A DNA stretch of 64,000 bases from Nymphaea colorata (taxonomy: Eukaryota; Streptophyta; Magnoliopsida; Nymphaeales; Nymphaeaceae): assembly GCF_008831285.2 (NCBI RefSeq), contig NC_045140.1, forward strand, positions 16,304,370 through 16,368,369. The letters are read 5' to 3'. The notes beneath the pieces are model-generated. The model was not told the DNA's origin and did no database searches. It was given only the letters and a program-made list of their open reading frames with translations. Shown piece after piece: positions 36,901-49,335 of the stretch. Made by a program: the position numbers and the translations under genes. Numbering within the stretch: position 1 is the first letter of the stretch; the number at the start of each line of letters is the position of its first letter.

Positions 36901-38902
36901 ATAAAGAGATAAAATTAGAGGCTTACCATTGGCACAAAATACTTGGATATACGATCTGCAAACTTTTGGATTGGAGCTTTAGCCAACTGTGCTGCTTCAA
37001 CCAATTGAACAATCTGTGACAGAGCGCTTTCTGACCCAACACGGGTGACCTTGACATGCAAAACTCCATTCACATTTACTGTACCTCCTATCACAGCATC
37101 ATCCTTTGTCTTCCCAACTGGCCTAGCTTCCCCTGTTATCATACTCTCATTAACATGACTCTGTCCCCAAACAACTATCCCATCTGCAGCTACCTTTTCA
37201 CCAGGAAGTATCTTAATAATGTCATTTTGCTGTATCAACCTAGCATCCATCTCTTCTTCAGAAATCACATTCCCTTCACTATCAACTCCTAGCAAGATTG
37301 CTGTTTTTGGTTTCAAGCACACTAGCTTTGCAATAGCATCTGATGTTTTACCCTTAGCTAATACCTCGAGATATTTCCCTAGTAAAATAAAAGATATGAG
37401 CATTGCACTGGTCTCAAAAAAATCCATGCCCATGAAATTTGGAGATGTTGCAGCTTTGATCACCGAATATACTGAATAAAAGTAAGCAGAATTGGTTCCC
37501 AGTGCAATTAACACGTCCATGTTTGGGGAGCCATGACGAAGAGCTTTATAAGATCCACTGTAAAATCTTCTGCCTATGATAAACTGAACAGGAGTAGACA
37601 AAATCCATCTTAAAAGCCCTCCAATTGTCAGCATGTTCACGATATTATGTTCCAAGATGCCTTTTACCCGTGGAATGTACATCAGGACCATAGAAGTTAA
37701 GAACACAGGAACCGTGAACACCAAACTCCACAAGAAATGACTTCTATACTGTTTAATTTCATTGCTTCTATCAAGAAGTTTGTCTCCTTCATGAGAAGAT
37801 ATCGTTGCCTTGACATGTCCATACTCTGTTGATTCAATCACATTAATAAAATGCCTTGGCCCTACACGATCAGTCTTGTATGATATGCACACCTGATGCA
37901 AGTTATTGTAGATTTCAATTTCTTCAATTCCCGGCAATGCACGAAGTGAACATTCAATCCTTCTCATGGACTCATCTGTAGTAGCTCCTTCAAGACTGAG
38001 TGTCACCCTGTTACAATCTTCTCCTGTAGTGATCAAGATTGCCTCAAAACCAGTATCTTCAATCACATCGATAAGCTTCTTACAGGACACGAGGCCTACG
38101 TCATACTTGATTTCTGCTTCCTCTGTAGCTAGAGCAACAACCGCTTTCTGCACACCATGAACAGCTTGCAGAACAGATTCGACAGTTGAAGAGCAGGATG
38201 TACAAGTCATTCCTTTCACACGGATCCGGCAAATTAGTGATTTCCTTTCACTTGAACCTTCTTGAATTAGTGTAGCTTCAAACCCTACATCTTCAATGGC
38301 CTCTCTAATCGTCTCCTCCTGAAAAAAAGTAGGCCAAAGATAATCTCATGAAAAAGGATATCAACATCACGACCACTTCCATAACCAGTTATAAAAGAAG
38401 GTGAACCTAATGTGCCCTCCTCGATTCCATTTTTGATAATTTAAATATGTCATGAGACACAGTCCAAGCGTAATGGTTCTGCTAATTCAGAAAGCGAGAC
38501 GCTGGGTATGTATATATATAATAAGAAAAAAACTATGAGTAAATAATATATGATTTAGAAATGTAAACAAAACAGAAAAATAATAAGTGAATAGGAGGAA
38601 CTCACGATAACGAATTCCGGGTAAAAAATGACTTGGGTCTTGCCACGAACGACATCGACTACAGCGTCATGGATGCCATTGAGGCGCTTGATGGCCTTTT
38701 CAATGGATGCCGCGCAGGCTGAGCACCTCATCCCTGTTACTGAGAAGAGGACCTTCTTCTTGGGACTGCTGGAGAACCCATCCGAGGCCTCCCCGACGGC
38801 CCACCCCCTCGGGTACTTTGGCATGGAGGGATAGTGCGGCGTCGGAGAGAGGTCGTGGCTCTGCTTCCGCAGGCACGCCATGGCCAAGTACCTGGCTGCC
38901 AT
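33907..38902 (-). CDS. HMA5-like copper-transporting P1B-type ATPase, six exons
   Basis: Exons (minus strand): 38902-38606, 38318-36927, 36436-36182, 36081-35959, 35189-34713, 34326-33907. All introns are GT-AG and all joins are phase 0, giving 987 residues, about the length of Arabidopsis HMA5. Two N-terminal metal-binding domains carry CSAC (C60, C63) and CTSC (C138, C141); a third HMA-like fold follows without CxxC. Then come transmembrane helices with CPC (611-613), the actuator motif MITGE, the phosphorylation site DKTGT (D655), GHPLAKA (694 on) and the hinge GDGIND (858-863). YN and MxxSS in the last two helices are the copper(I) ligands of this class. The enzyme pumps Cu(I) out of the cytosol for root detoxification and xylem loading. 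It looks intact. The ATG codon region is duplicated upstream. Confidence 0.96.
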
Positions 38903-39383
38903 TCTTGTTTCCTTCCACTGCTGTGGCTCTGAGTCCTACGCAGCAACTTGCAATTTTATCGACGAAACCAATTGTGGTGAGGTTTGCGACTCCTAGAAAT
39001 GGCAAAGAGAATCACAGATGCCTCGCCTCGGTAGGTCCTGAAAGAATTAGGAAAGTCGTTCTTCCAGAAAACAAGAACTAAAACCCAAAGGGGGCACCTG
39101 CTGCGTGTGATTCAGGCATAAACGGAAAGCTGGTTCAGGCGCGATGTCAATCACCTGGAAAGAAAAACTGCCAGCAAAATGGGGAACTTCATATTTGACA
39201 ATCCTAGTTGCAACGGTTGCACTTTATTGTGATCCATTATATATCTTCGGGATTCCTCTCAGCCAATTGCTCCATTATTGTAAACTTTCTGCAGTTGAAT
39301 TGCTGCGTTAAATTAGTTCATTTTAAATATTCGCTACACATGCTTTCCTTCTAAAAACTTTTGAAGTCTGTATTTTTGGTATC
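38887..39383. repeat. HMA5 upstream tandem duplication, copy 1
   Basis: This unit holds the first codons (MAAR) and the immediate upstream region of the HMA5-like gene. It is repeated head to tail at 39384-39877, offset about 497 bp. It ends at GAAGTCTGTATTTTTGGTATC. Mismatches are scattered, by eye roughly one in twenty. Confidence 0.92.
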
Positions 39384-39877
39384 TATACCTGGCTGCCATC
39401 CTCGTTTCCTTCCACTCTGTGGTTCTGAGCCCTCCGCAGCAACTTGCAATTTTATCGACGAAACCAATTGTGGTGAGGTTTGCGAGTCTTAGAAATGGTA
39501 AAGAGAATCACGGGTGCCTCGTCTCAGTAGGTCCTGAAAGAATTAGGAAAGTCGTTCTTCCAGCAAACAAGAACTAAAACCCAAAGGGGGCACCTGCTGG
39601 ATGGGATTCAGGCATAAACGGGAAGCTGGTTCAGGCGCGATGACAATCACCTGGAAAGAAAAACTACCGGCAAAATGGGAACTTCATATTTGACAATCCT
39701 AGTTGCAACGGTTGCACTTTATTGTGATCTATTATCTTTTTTCGGGATTCTCTCAGCCAATTGCTCCATTATTATAAACTTTCTGCAGTTGAATTGCTGC
39801 TTTAAATTAGTTCATTTTGAATATTCGCTACACATCCTTTCTTTCTAAAAGCTTTTGAAGTCTGTATTTCTGGTATC
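39384..39877. repeat. HMA5 upstream tandem duplication, copy 2
   Basis: Second copy of the HMA5 start-codon and upstream segment. It still contains the ATG and codons for M-A-A-R, but a stop follows at once (ATG GCA GCC AGG TAT AG...), so it is not a working first exon. Promoter elements would now be present twice, and this ATG could lie upstream of the real start if transcription begins in copy 2. Confidence 0.92.
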
Positions 39878-42800
39878 CTTCTTCAAGTTTGCATCCCAAC
39901 CGGCTTGGCGTGAAACTGCTATTTTTAGACGAGACCAGCTTGAACGAATTGGCAGCTGGATGGAGTCTACATGCATGAACAACGTGGCAGGTAAGAACAA
40001 ATTGATACGTGTAACCACAGGAGTGAAAGCTTCCCGTGGCGGGGATGGGGACTAGGGATGCTGGTGGCGGCAATGCGAACGGAAGCCGGGGCGGCGTGGC
40101 TAGCCGTAGAGGCAGCAATGTTTTGCCCTGCAGCTAACACAGATAAAAGGAATTGATTGAAAAATTCAAGGCCGTCTTGCGAATCCAAGAAAATAAACAC
40201 TACTCAATGGAAGTAGTTATGTAAAAGATAATAGAAGAAAAAACTTTCTTAAATATCTCTTTTCTCTTAAGAACTGAAGGAGTGCTAAAAGAACAACAAT
40301 GTTATAAAATATTTTCATGGTGCTGTATTAGTTTTATTCATCGACATGGCGTGTTATCAACTTATAATGTTAACTTCATGTTTTTTAATAAAAAATCTAA
40401 ATTATTTTAAATCGATTTTAAGCGTAGAAATTATAAAACGTACTAGCGATTCCTTGTTGCCAATATTAACACTGAAGAAAACGACCACCACCGTGTCAGA
40501 CATGAGTCTCTGCCTAATTTCTACTTCTGCGAAGCTAATTCTCCCATCAAGTTGGCGCATTCTCATTGTTGCTTCATCATCCCCTGTCATTCCTTCTTAA
40601 TTTACACTTCTTTGGATGTCCATGTATCCTTATCTTGAATAATTTTGAGATGCCTTTTCATACTTGCAAAGGCACCGCCTTCTCTCAGTGAAGAACTTTA
40701 TTTCTCGATGTATCCATTCATCCCTTCTGCGCTCGGATTGGAAACATTTCTCACTCTCCGCATTCTCGAAGGAATCTTCCTCAACTGCCTTACCCATATC
40801 TGGAACTATGTTGAAGGACGCGAAAAGAAACCATCAGAACGGATTTTATCAGGAGTTAGGTGCAGCTTGACTCCGGCCTATTTCTAGGTCGAACTTCAGA
40901 AACAAAGGCCTCCATGTCGGGTTTAAATTGAACGGAGTTTTTCCATATGGACCAGGCAGGCAGGTTCAACTTCATATCATGGTAACTTTAACGGGCGACC
41001 TGCCAGTGACCAGACCACCTTGTCCACCTGTACACACCCGCTGATGAATTGGGTTGGGTGTCTGGCTTGGCCCATTAAATTATCGGGCAGACCAAGCCAT
41101 CATCTTGATACCCATTGGGTACCTGGACATATGTCCATTTTCTAATAGCTCAAGAATCCTCAACAACACTCATTATATTATTCCATCAAATCTGCCTTAT
41201 TTTTGGATGGATTCACAGGACAGCAAGTTGCCAAACGGCCCCTAAGGAATTCTGTATTGATATTGATATTTCTGACATGAAACTGTTTATTCTTTATCTG
41301 GATAGGAATATCGCAAATTTCGATTGAATTGGACAGGAACCACGGGAATGACGTAGCTTTCACTACAGACAAGTCGAGGTTATCGATCTTATAATGAAAA
41401 TGAAAGAGAAGAAAAGATGGATTAGAAAACGATTAGGAACATGTGGGAAGAGGGAAAACGAATAAGAAAACAGTTACAAATCAGCCAACTTTGACGATTT
41501 GGGAATCAAATTGATTTCCTGTGGAAGACTTGGGAGCTGTTTGATGGCAACAGATAAAGATTCAGGAGACTTCTATCCAGGAATAATTTTCTGGAATAAA
41601 TTGAAACAGAACAAAATTTCAGCTCCGTTTTTCTAGACAGGAAATACATTTCTTGACAAACTTTGACCAATGTTTGATGAAAGAGAGAAAACGTTCTATA
41701 AAAGAAAAAGTAACCACCGCAGAGAAATTTGTGGTGGAGATATTAGCATGAAGAAAGTACAATAGTAGAAGAACGTAAATAAAAAAAAAAAAAAACTCTC
41801 GAGGAGAAAATACAGTAACCAATCAAAATTGTAAAGGATTCATAAAACAAGAAGCAATATGGTTGAAAAGTGAAAACTAACAAGAAGCACGTTTTCTTTC
41901 TACAGGACTTGAGATTCCGATGCCATAGAAATCAGCATTCTAAACACCAGGCAGCTTCTGTAATAACTTCACAAGGAAATGAAAATAGTGAAACCTGGTT
42001 AAGACTAACTTATATATATAGCATTAAGCATTGCTTTGAAATTGGTGGTATCTTCATGCACGCGAAAGGATTGAACCAATATCATCTCCATCAAGCAACT
42101 CCTGCTGTAAGCTTATCTTTTTCATAAAGGCCGTTCAGTGCGGAAACATAAGAATCATCCCGAGACCATGCTTTGTAAACTGCTCACAGTTACTTTTGGC
42201 ATGGCAGAAACAACTATAACCCTTCTTTCCGATCGATCACTGACAACTATACAACACTTAATCATCTGAATAAAATACAAACGAATCAGTTTAACCAAAG
42301 AATTTCAAGCTTAAGGCCACAGCACCAAAGCTTGATTTTTGTTAGACTACAAAAAAATGAACATTTCTTTTTGCAACATTATTCCATCCTAAATCCAATG
42401 AATAATTAGTTGAAATAACTAAAATACTTCGAAGTTGAACAGACATCGTTCCGATTTGAAACCTCCTAAAACAAAATATAGTCGCCAATGAAAAGTATAG
42501 GCAATCTCCAGAGGCAGAAGAAAATAAAGGAGAAAGTGGGTTGAGGGGGAGGGGGAGGGGGAGGGGGAAGCGCTCTCAGTGGTGGCAATGAGAGTAACAT
42601 AGGTTCGATTTTTCCAGCAATCCATCCTCAATGAATCATTTTCACAGAAGGGAGTTTTTTTATCCCATTGCGCCCTTCCTCAAATGAAAAACCATTAGAA
42701 GTAGACAAAAATAAAAAGGCGGCGGAAAGGAAGAGCAGAAGAACGCTCGGGTCAGCAGGGCAGGCGACATGGGTCTAAAGGGATCAAGAACTTCAATCCG

Positions 42801-43227
42801 GTCCGTGAGGGAAAGCGGCGGAGGGGCAGGATTGAGGCGCACCGAAGGGGCGACGGTGGGAGCGGCAAAAGGGTTCAGGACGGTCGATTTGGGCAGCACG
42901 GTTGGACTAGGATTTGGGCGTACGGCAGCGAGCAGGATGAGCGGCGGAGTCGGCAACCAAGGTAGCAGACCCGGCGACGAGAGAGCGGCGGACGGAGGGC
43001 AGAGAGATGGCCTCCATGACGAGAGAGAGAGAGCGAGAGAGAGAGCTACCTTGCGAGAAAGCGGGGCTGCTTTGATTGGAACGAGTTCCTTTCACGAAAC
43101 AAAAGTATGCGTTTCGAGCCTCTTTTTCGCGGATCTTCTTGTGCGGCGGATGGCTCGCGGCAAATATTTGACAGCTTGAAAATTTTTCCCTCTTCTAGAG
43201 TTTTAAGTTCTCATGCATTCGTTTTTC
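39878..43227. other. intergenic, no firm gene
   Basis: AT-rich with short frames. At about 40645-40890 overlapping plus-strand frames look somewhat coding but match nothing I know. A G/C-rich island at about 42760-43060 has a minus-strand ATG at 43019 after a CT-rich leader (MEAISLPSVRRSLVAGS, 36 codons). An overlapping minus-strand frame at 42660-42956 ends in a hydrophobic segment (FYFCLLLMVFHL). Together they could be a small unrecognised gene or a relic. Confidence 0.35.
42545..42568 (+). repeat. GGGGGA minisatellite, possible G-quadruplex
   Basis: Four runs of five G separated by single A form a textbook intramolecular G-quadruplex pattern on the plus strand. It lies about 90-450 bp from the small G/C-rich island on its right. 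Confidence 0.8.
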
Positions 43228-43320
43228 GTCTCTGCCGGACATCCCATAAAAATGGAACGATACAGGAAAGATTGGCATGGCCCCTACTCAAGGGTGACAA
43301 GCACATCCATTATTGTTTTT
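43228..43320 (+). pseudogene. U6 snRNA pseudogene
   Basis: The stretch follows U6 snRNA along nearly its whole length: GTCTCTGCCGGACATCC (5' stem-loop), ATAAAAATGGAACGATACAG, GATTGGCATGGCCCCTA, CTCAAGGGTGACAAGCACA and a terminal T run. Differences from functional plant U6 fall in essential places: the invariant ACAGAGA box reads ACAGGAA, the following ATTAGC reads ATTGGC, and the GCGCAAGGATGACACGC segment is altered. No plant upstream sequence element (TCCCACATCG type) or well-placed TATA was seen. This fits a decayed copy of the spliceosomal RNA gene. Confidence 0.88.
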
Positions 43321-43707
43321 CATTTTAATTTAAACGGACGTAAGGACGAGACACAAAGAACCAGTCGCCATGGTTGCAGACCTTGATCGAAGCTGGGCTG
43401 CAGTCAGGGCGAGCCATTTGACAATGCCGGCATCGTGTGGGCATGACATGGATGCATGCGCTTGAAGCACGTAAAGGAAAAGCGATCTAAGAACAGTGAG
43501 GTCAAACACCAAATAAAGACTTCTTCCATACTTCAATAGACCTTATTGCTTCTTCGAACAATTGATTAAGTACATTCGTCTACCATACCAAATCAGGAAT
43601 GCTAAAAAAACGAAAATCAACCCGTGAGAAATCTAAAGCTAAAGTGATCTATGAAGCATAACCAAACAAAGTCCCTATCCATATGTACTTAAAACCAACG
43701 TTCAAGT
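43321..43707. other. spacer, 3' flank of subtilase gene 1
   Basis: No gene. It probably contains the 3' UTR of the minus-strand subtilase that ends at 43708. At about 43410-43450 a stretch reading GACAATGCCGGCATCGTGTGGGCATGACATGGATG resembles part of subtilase exon 10 (the PHVSG to S region), possibly another tiny relic. Confidence 0.35.
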
Positions 43708-46700
43708 TCACAGAGGCTTGACAACAATGGGACTCCTCACATGGTGTTTGCCATCCGACCAAGTCAGCATCCCAAACATATACTCGCCCTTAGCTCTTCC
43801 CTTAGCTTTTATTGTAACAGTGAATTGCTTCTCTTCACCAGCCTTGACAAACTTCAAACTTCCTGGGTTCACTGTGACTGAGAATCCAGGCGGCGGCCTA
43901 ACACGGACGCTGTAAGAGCCTGGCGTGCCTACATTCTTGACAGTTCTGGAGACGGTCATTTGCCCAGTGATATTGACAACACTGATTGAAGGATAGTTGA
44001 GATCTGAGACTGTAGGAACATCTGAGGGGCAAGCATATTTGGTTGAGAAAGTAGCAAGGATGGTCTTGTTGTAACCGATTGCACACAAGAAGTTAAGATA
44101 ATCCTTAGGGCCAAGGTCATAGACCAAGCCCGGATCTGCAGCGCGGTTCGGTCTAATATGGCCTGATCCATAGTTAAATGGTGTTGCCTTTACCAAAGAT
44201 GCATCCTCGATTGGCGCCTTCATGTTGTCACGTTTCCTTGCTAGAAAGACAAATAAGAGAAAATTGGGAATTTTTTAGAAAGAAATGCGATACAAACCCA
44301 TATCATTATGAAGTTAAGAAGCAACTGGGCACAAACATTTTAGTTTGAAGAAATTAAGCATGAACTTGCAGGAAAAAAAAAGAAGACCAAAAACCATTTT
44401 CTTTAACAAATTGTAAATCCCAGTGCTTTTCATCTTAATTATTTTATAGCATCTGCAACATGAAATGATCTTAGCATATGCTACAATTCTCTGCCAAATT
44501 AACTACTACGAACTTTGAAAGACAGATCACTTGATTACCTGTGGTCATAATCGCGGACCTGATTGCAGCAGGACTCCAATCGGGGTGAACCTTCTTGAGA
44601 AGGCCGACAACGCCGGAAACATGTGGGCAGGACATGGATGTGCCGGAGAGACTGTTGTACTTCAGGGAAGGCCTACCAGAAACTGACGCTTCTGCGACAA
44701 GACTGAAGGCGGCTAGGATGTCAACTCCGGGTGCAGTGATATCAGGCTTCCAGGACCAACCACAAAATCAAGTCTTAGTCAACATAAGATGAAAAGAAAT
44801 GAAAAACAATGGTGTTTTTCTAAATGGAACCTTCAGAATTCCAGGAGTGATGGCATTGGGCCCTTGTGATGAGAAAGAAGCCATGACCGGAGCAGGCTTT
44901 GACCGCAGCACCGTGGTTGTTTTTCCTATATATGCAACTGGCGACCTGTAAATATGCCAAATCTTAGAGAAATCTACCTTGATAGTTGATATATTACATA
45001 ATTTTGGTTAAAAAATATATATTTGAAAAAAAAAAACAAATATAAAAAGAACAGACGATAGTGAATGAGAGGGCATACTTGGTTGATCGGATGTAGGCGA
45101 AGACCTTTTTGCCGTCTGCTTCAGTGAGATGTGTAGCTGGAAGTACATGAGGGTCGGGGATGACGAAGTCGCCATCTATTCCTTTGTTAACCAATATCAT
45201 GCCAACACCACCAGCTTTCTTCACAGCCACACCTTTTTCCACCCTCGCTATTGTGCCGCGAGTACAAACTACAATCTTTCCTTTGGTCTTTACCGGATCC
45301 AGAGCACCAGGGCTGCATAATGTCCTGAATATATAATGTAGAGAACACACAACGTGTAAAGAGATGGCTTATCAATGATGCTAAAAAACTTAAATGGCAG
45401 TTCCCAACAGTTAACGGGAATCACACTTACACATTAGTTTCAGAATGGCCAGCTAATCCAACTTCTGTTGCCGTCACCAAAGGATAAAACTTCTTTGGCA
45501 AACTATATCTTGAGAAACTTTGGCCCTGAGCAAGACAAGCAACTTTTAGAATGAATCCACTATCTAAAGAGGAACTTAATTATTGCTGCGAATTAGTAAA
45601 TAGAATAAGCTAGAACACGTTTGCGTTATATCTGGACTTGTTTATTTAAATTGTTGAGATAAGCCTGTGGCTGATGCTTACTGCCAACCTTAAGAGTAAG
45701 CTTGTTACCAAGCAACGCATTTGATAGAATTTTGCGGTCCAGAGTGCTGGCTGCGACGGTGAGTATCCATGGAGCCATGTTAGTGACTGTTGATGGAAGA
45801 GGGCCGCTATTTCCGGCGGAGCAGATGACCGTAATCCCCTTGCCAACGGCATGAAATGAACCAATGGCAACTGGATCTTCAAAATAATCATCTGGGGAAC
45901 CACCCAGTGAGATTGAAAGCACATCGACTCCGTCGCCGATGGCAGCATCAAAACCTGCAAGTATATCGGCGGTGTAGCAACCAGGCCCAGTTACGAAGGA
46001 GCCCGGCCAGCAAACCTTGTAGGCTGCAAGGCGGGCCCTGGGAGAGCCACCCTTGGCACTACCACTGGCGAAGCCGTATAAGCTCACGTTGCCTACCACA
46101 TTGCCCCCGGCCGTTGATAGAGTATGGGTGCCATGGCCCTCAGAGTCCCTGGGAGTGTTGAAACCACCATCCTCTGGAGATCCACCTGCTTCGATGTAGC
46201 CCTTGGAAAAGTAGCGGGCACCGATCAACTTCCTGAACAGAGTCGGTCAAGTTGATCTTTAGTAGAATCACAAGGTGAAACAGAAAAGAAACTCAAATTC
46301 TCTCTCTCTCTCCCAATCATCAATAAGCATATAACAAAAATACTAGCTTGGCCGTTTTATGCGTCTATACAGAGAGAAACTACCTAAAAGAAAAGAAAGA
46401 GAAAATCTCCACAACTACAAGAGACGCATTAATCATGTGGTTCAATCTCATGAGGACCCTGCAACTTGGTAATGCAGAAAAACCAATTGGGCCTGTGGGT
46501 TCAGACAACAGTACCTGTTGCAGTGGATGCCATGGGGATCAGTTCTGTTTTGGCATACTCCTTTCCATCTGGATGGAACGGGCCCATAGCCCTCATCGTT
46601 GAAGCTCTCCGACTCCGGCCAAACCCCTGAAATACACAAGCATGGAGCAAGAAGAAAACAAATTATATATCGTCAAAATATCTTTGTTATAAGGACATAT

Positions 46701-48326
46701 GCAACACATGCCCTACGTATTCTATAATTCCTCATTAGCAATGAGATCGGATTAACTACTACTTAAATGTGACAATATTACAATTTCAATCTTTATCAAG
46801 GTAATATTAATCAAACCAACTTAAGTCTTGAGATCAAAAGTTCGGCCACCAAATTTTTGGTTCTGGGTCAGACAGGTCCACGTTAATACAGAAATGCAGC
46901 CGCATACTTACCAGTATCAAGAGTTGCAATAATTATGTCCTCTCCAAAGTTAGCCCTCTTCCAGAGTGAGGCAGAAGGAACCCTGCCGTCTCTCTCTAGA
47001 CCCAAGAACTCCCACGAGTGAGTAGTATGGAGTTGGTAAGGCCGGTTGGGGATGACAGAAACAACATCTGGGTGCTCTGCAAGGAACGCAAAGGCAACCA
47101 CCAATTTTAGTTTGAAGTAACATTATGATTTGATAACATAAGGAAGCAGAGGAGGTGCCAAACTGAAAACTGTGACATTACCTGATATCTGGGAGGCTTC
47201 CTCATCACTGAGAACGGCCGCGAAACCATTGATTTCATTGGTGTAAGAATAGAAGATCGCTTCCTTGGTCTTCTCTTTACTACAAAAGTCAGTTATATAA
47301 AACTGTAACTAATGGGTGAAGGTCTGGAAATATAATGGCACACAAAGTCAAATTGCAAAGAAGAATCCATATTTGGAATTGGGTTCTTACCTTCCTAGGA
47401 TGGAGGTAAGTAACTCGTGATGGGCCTGGGTCGCAACTTCCTGAGTGGACACTGTATTAGGTTGGCGTGCATATCCTCCCAAGTACACAACGTATGACTT
47501 CTGTATCATCACAAAAGAATGGTTAGTTTTGAACACATCAACAAAACTAGGGTTGGATGAACGCCGGGTTCCAGCGGTGCCTGGCCTGTTGGAAGCCCAG
47601 CAGGTCTTGATAAGAGCGGACTGAGATTGAGCATGAGTGCTCCAAACAACACAATAAAGAATTGGAGTGTGCAGCCGACCTAGTTATAATGTATTGAATC
47701 CTCATGAGATCTATTTAATAATATTTACTTGTAATGATTATTCATATTTGACCAGAATTATTATTTCATATTACTCAAATGAAATACCATATTTCATCTG
47801 CTTTCGTTCGAATGAATCAATAAGAATGTGCATGAGATGCCCAAAGAGAACCCAAACAGCGCAAGGATTTGAAACTTTGGACCCATTAACGTACAGTAGG
47901 AATCCCTGTCGCAGCCTAAGGAACTCACCCTGATTCGGGCCATATTTTTCCAACCAGCCTAAGGAACTCATCACCCCGCTCCTGTGTACACACAGTTATA
48001 CATATATACATATATATATATATATGGAGAGAGAGAGAAAGCCAATAAAATGGGAAATATATAAAGCAAACTGCAAAAACCAAAACAAAAAGACGAAAAG
48101 AGAGAGAGAGGCTTTTGGAATTCCGCTCGGCTCCTCACATACAGGGGAGGGTTGGCAGGGGCCATTAAAGGTTGTCAAACATATGGGCTGCGTTAACAAA
48201 GCAGATAAATGAAAGAGGGCGACGGAGAGAGGTAAAGAGTACCACTTCTGCTGCTAACGTCGGTGTTAGAGATAAAGAAATGGTGAAGAAACTAAAAAAG
48301 AGCGGCAACCAAAATTTCTGCCCCAT
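43708..48326 (-). CDS. subtilase gene 1, SBT5.3/AIR3-like, 11 exons
   Basis: Exons (minus strand): 48326-48243, 47500-47391, 47279-47182, 47076-46912, 46626-46515, 46232-45689, 45525-45431, 45324-45079, 44945-44831, 44746-44539, 44240-43708. Introns are GT-AG and phases match the two sister genes; product 769 residues. Exon 1 encodes a signal peptide ([20 protein letters not shown]...), found by looking for an in-frame leader 742 bp upstream of exon 2. Then come the I9 prodomain ([10 protein letters not shown]...), the S8 protease with D151 (LDTGVWPES), H223 (GHGTHTLS), N331 (SAGNSGP) and S560 ([12 protein letters not shown]), a PA insert in exon 8 and a C-terminal fibronectin-III-like domain. 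Predicted secreted, apoplastic protease. AIR3 relatives are auxin-induced at lateral root emergence, which is only suggestive here. The exon 1 donor (GTG|GTACTC) is the least certain joint. Confidence 0.93.
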
Positions 48327-49039
48327 CTCTTCGGCGGAAGACGAACAGTGTATTGAGTAAAAACACTTCTTTTTAAAGTGGATATCACTGCCGCTTAATT
48401 TAGAAGTTCAGAAATACTGCCGTGGAAATTGCAAATTTCCCACGTAATTGAAGGCAAGGCAAGTATGAAATCATACTGTGCCCAGATTTTTTCGTTGATT
48501 AAACTTGGAAACTCAAGGCCTTGGTTTTGGAAACATTGTACCAAAAAGGAAGCCTGGATTTGTTTCTTATTATCATCCGTATGTCGAAATGAGGTAATTT
48601 ATTGGTGGAAGTTAGAAATGGAGACCCAATTCGCGTTGATTTTGCAGTACACTTAGAACTTCCCTTAATTTTTAGATTTTGTCATTTTGACAGTTCACAT
48701 CACGTTGTAATGAGAAAACATATCTTAGAAGCAAGAAAAAATTTTAAGATATTTTACTGGAACGTTCATTACAATATGATGCAGACAGAAAGCATAGGCG
48801 ATGTTCGTTGAACCCAAGAAAGTCTAAATATGATCTCCATGAGACATGAACAACTCCAGCAAGAACTAAACTTTTCCGTCTTGCATTTCCAATTTTCAGA
48901 CGCTTTATCGTCTAGGTTTTCCAAAGTCAACACCAGGCCCAACTGCAATCTCAAGCCGCTGGTTCCGTTTTTCACACCCAGCTCTCCGTGTCAACTATTT
49001 ATGAGGACTTGACATTACATATGGTCACTCTTTAATTAC
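48327..49039. other. spacer upstream of subtilase gene 1
   Basis: This should contain the promoter of gene 1. A weak CTTTAAAAAG TATA-like site (minus strand, about 48370-48380) is the best candidate. At about 48930-48990 a minus-strand phrase (LEIAVGPGVDF) faintly resembles the fibronectin-like end of subtilases and may belong to the relic next door. Confidence 0.35.
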
Positions 49040-49335
49040 TGACCACCTTACCTTCACATTCGACGTTCTTGAGATTTTGTAGGACTGCTGCTTTTCCAGT
49101 AAAATGGACTATGCTGATTGAGGAATCGTTTATCTATGAGACTAGAGGCGTATGATCTGGACACGAGTAACGTGCACACTAGCCATTGCAAACCTTTTTC
49201 TTTTTTGGTGAGCCTTCTTGACAAGCGCAGCAATGGCGGTAACATGTGGGCTTGACAAGACGCCGGATATAATGTATTTAAGGTGGATATTCTTGCCATG
49301 TTTAAAGGGTGTTCCTGCCTCCGCTAACGGCGTAA
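49040..49335 (-). pseudogene. subtilase relic (exon 10 and 11 fragments)
   Basis: On the minus strand, 49335-49205 reads PLAEAG...LKYIISG, then SSPHVTAIAALVKKAH, the counterpart of exon 10 around the catalytic serine. One codon is missing there and the GTS that carries the serine is replaced. Directly after, 49180-49050 reads ARYSCPDHTPLVS, then a stop in place of the Asp of SDLNYPS, then SISIVHFTGKAAV and LKNVE, the counterpart of exon 11. The end of exon 10, the intron between them and the first part of exon 11 are gone. It lies between working genes 1 and 2 in the same orientation, so it is a dead fourth member of the tandem array. Confidence 0.85.

Noticed and set aside
47971-48199. Hydrophobic minus-strand frames as the first exon of subtilase gene 1
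   Set aside because: Part is encoded by a (TA)n microsatellite and there is no GT donor in the required phase; the leader at 48326-48243 fits far better.
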